From Micromussa lordhowensis (taxonomy: Eukaryota > Cnidaria > Anthozoa > Scleractinia > Lobophylliidae): 64,000 bases of DNA. The first letter of the stretch is position 1. Each line of letters begins with the position of its first letter. The notes under the pieces are model-generated. The model was not told the DNA's origin. It worked only from the letters and a program-made list of their open reading frames with translations, and did no database searches. Shown here one piece after another: positions 63,791 to 64,000 of the stretch. The translations under genes and the position numbers were made by a program. Location: the NCBI GenBank assembly GCA_964020085.1, contig OZ026606.1, forward strand, positions 11,653,297-11,717,296, given 5' to 3'.

Positions 63791-64000
63791 GAGATTTGCT
63801 TGATTGCATTGCACAAGTTGGGAATTAAACATGAACCAATCACTGTGGCTAGCGAGATTTGCCTCGTCCCCTTGCGTCCTTCCTTGCTCATGCGCGTTGG
63901 GGTTTGGTACTGGGTTTTTACTGACGAAAAGTTATAGTGCTGGGCTTGAGGACAAGGCAGCAGGATTTCGGGGAACGAAAAAGATTCCTTAGTTCAATTC
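63791..64000. other. right edge, nothing recognised
   Basis: An open frame from 63804 has no known motif. Confidence 0.3.

Overview
The window reads as nuclear DNA of an anthozoan cnidarian, most likely a stony coral. This is inferred from spliced metazoan genes with short coding exons in AT-rich introns and from a dense load of palindromic MITEs, a DIRS element, a Penelope element with a GIY-YIG domain and a THAP/TTAA transposon. No species can be named from the sequence alone.

Four host genes can be rebuilt exon by exon with agreeing splice phases. (1) A BTB-BACK-Kelch gene, + strand, 5594-13375, 5 exons, 558 aa. (2) A TMEM198-like multipass membrane protein, + strand, 29366-33942, 3 exons, 316 aa, with a possible second C terminus. 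(3) A dynein light chain roadblock gene, - strand, 45912-36979, 5 exons, 96 aa. (4) A KIAA0513 homologue, + strand, 46190-62139, 11 exons, 255 aa. Genes 3 and 4 are head to head with 277 bp between start codons; genes 2 and 3 converge. At the left, 1573-4351 is a decayed, intron-poor ionotropic glutamate receptor pseudogene that carries a Penelope fragment.

The rest is mainly mobile DNA. 10443-11657: 5'-truncated LINE in the Kelch gene. 15251-20411: DIRS-type retrotransposon with split direct repeats, inserted into a repeat whose uninterrupted paralogue lies at 24106-24260. 24791-28855: 4.1 kb foldback-like element (about 0.53 kb inverted arms, 6-bp target duplication) that holds a broken Penelope element, which itself holds a 911-bp inverted-repeat element. 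39322-42958: TTAA-flanked transposon with a THAP gene and a convergent C2H2 gene. 43042-44048: 1-kb element with a 3-bp duplication. The last two interrupt a local tandem duplication inside the roadblock intron. SINEs, about a dozen MITEs, tandem repeats and hammerhead-like Penelope motifs complete the picture.

The strongest unusual signals are the three-level nested foldback element, the DIRS element whose circle-junction sequence lies between gag and pol together with its paralogous empty site, and the TTAA transposon with two spliced convergent genes. Homology calls rest on recognised motifs, not on searches.
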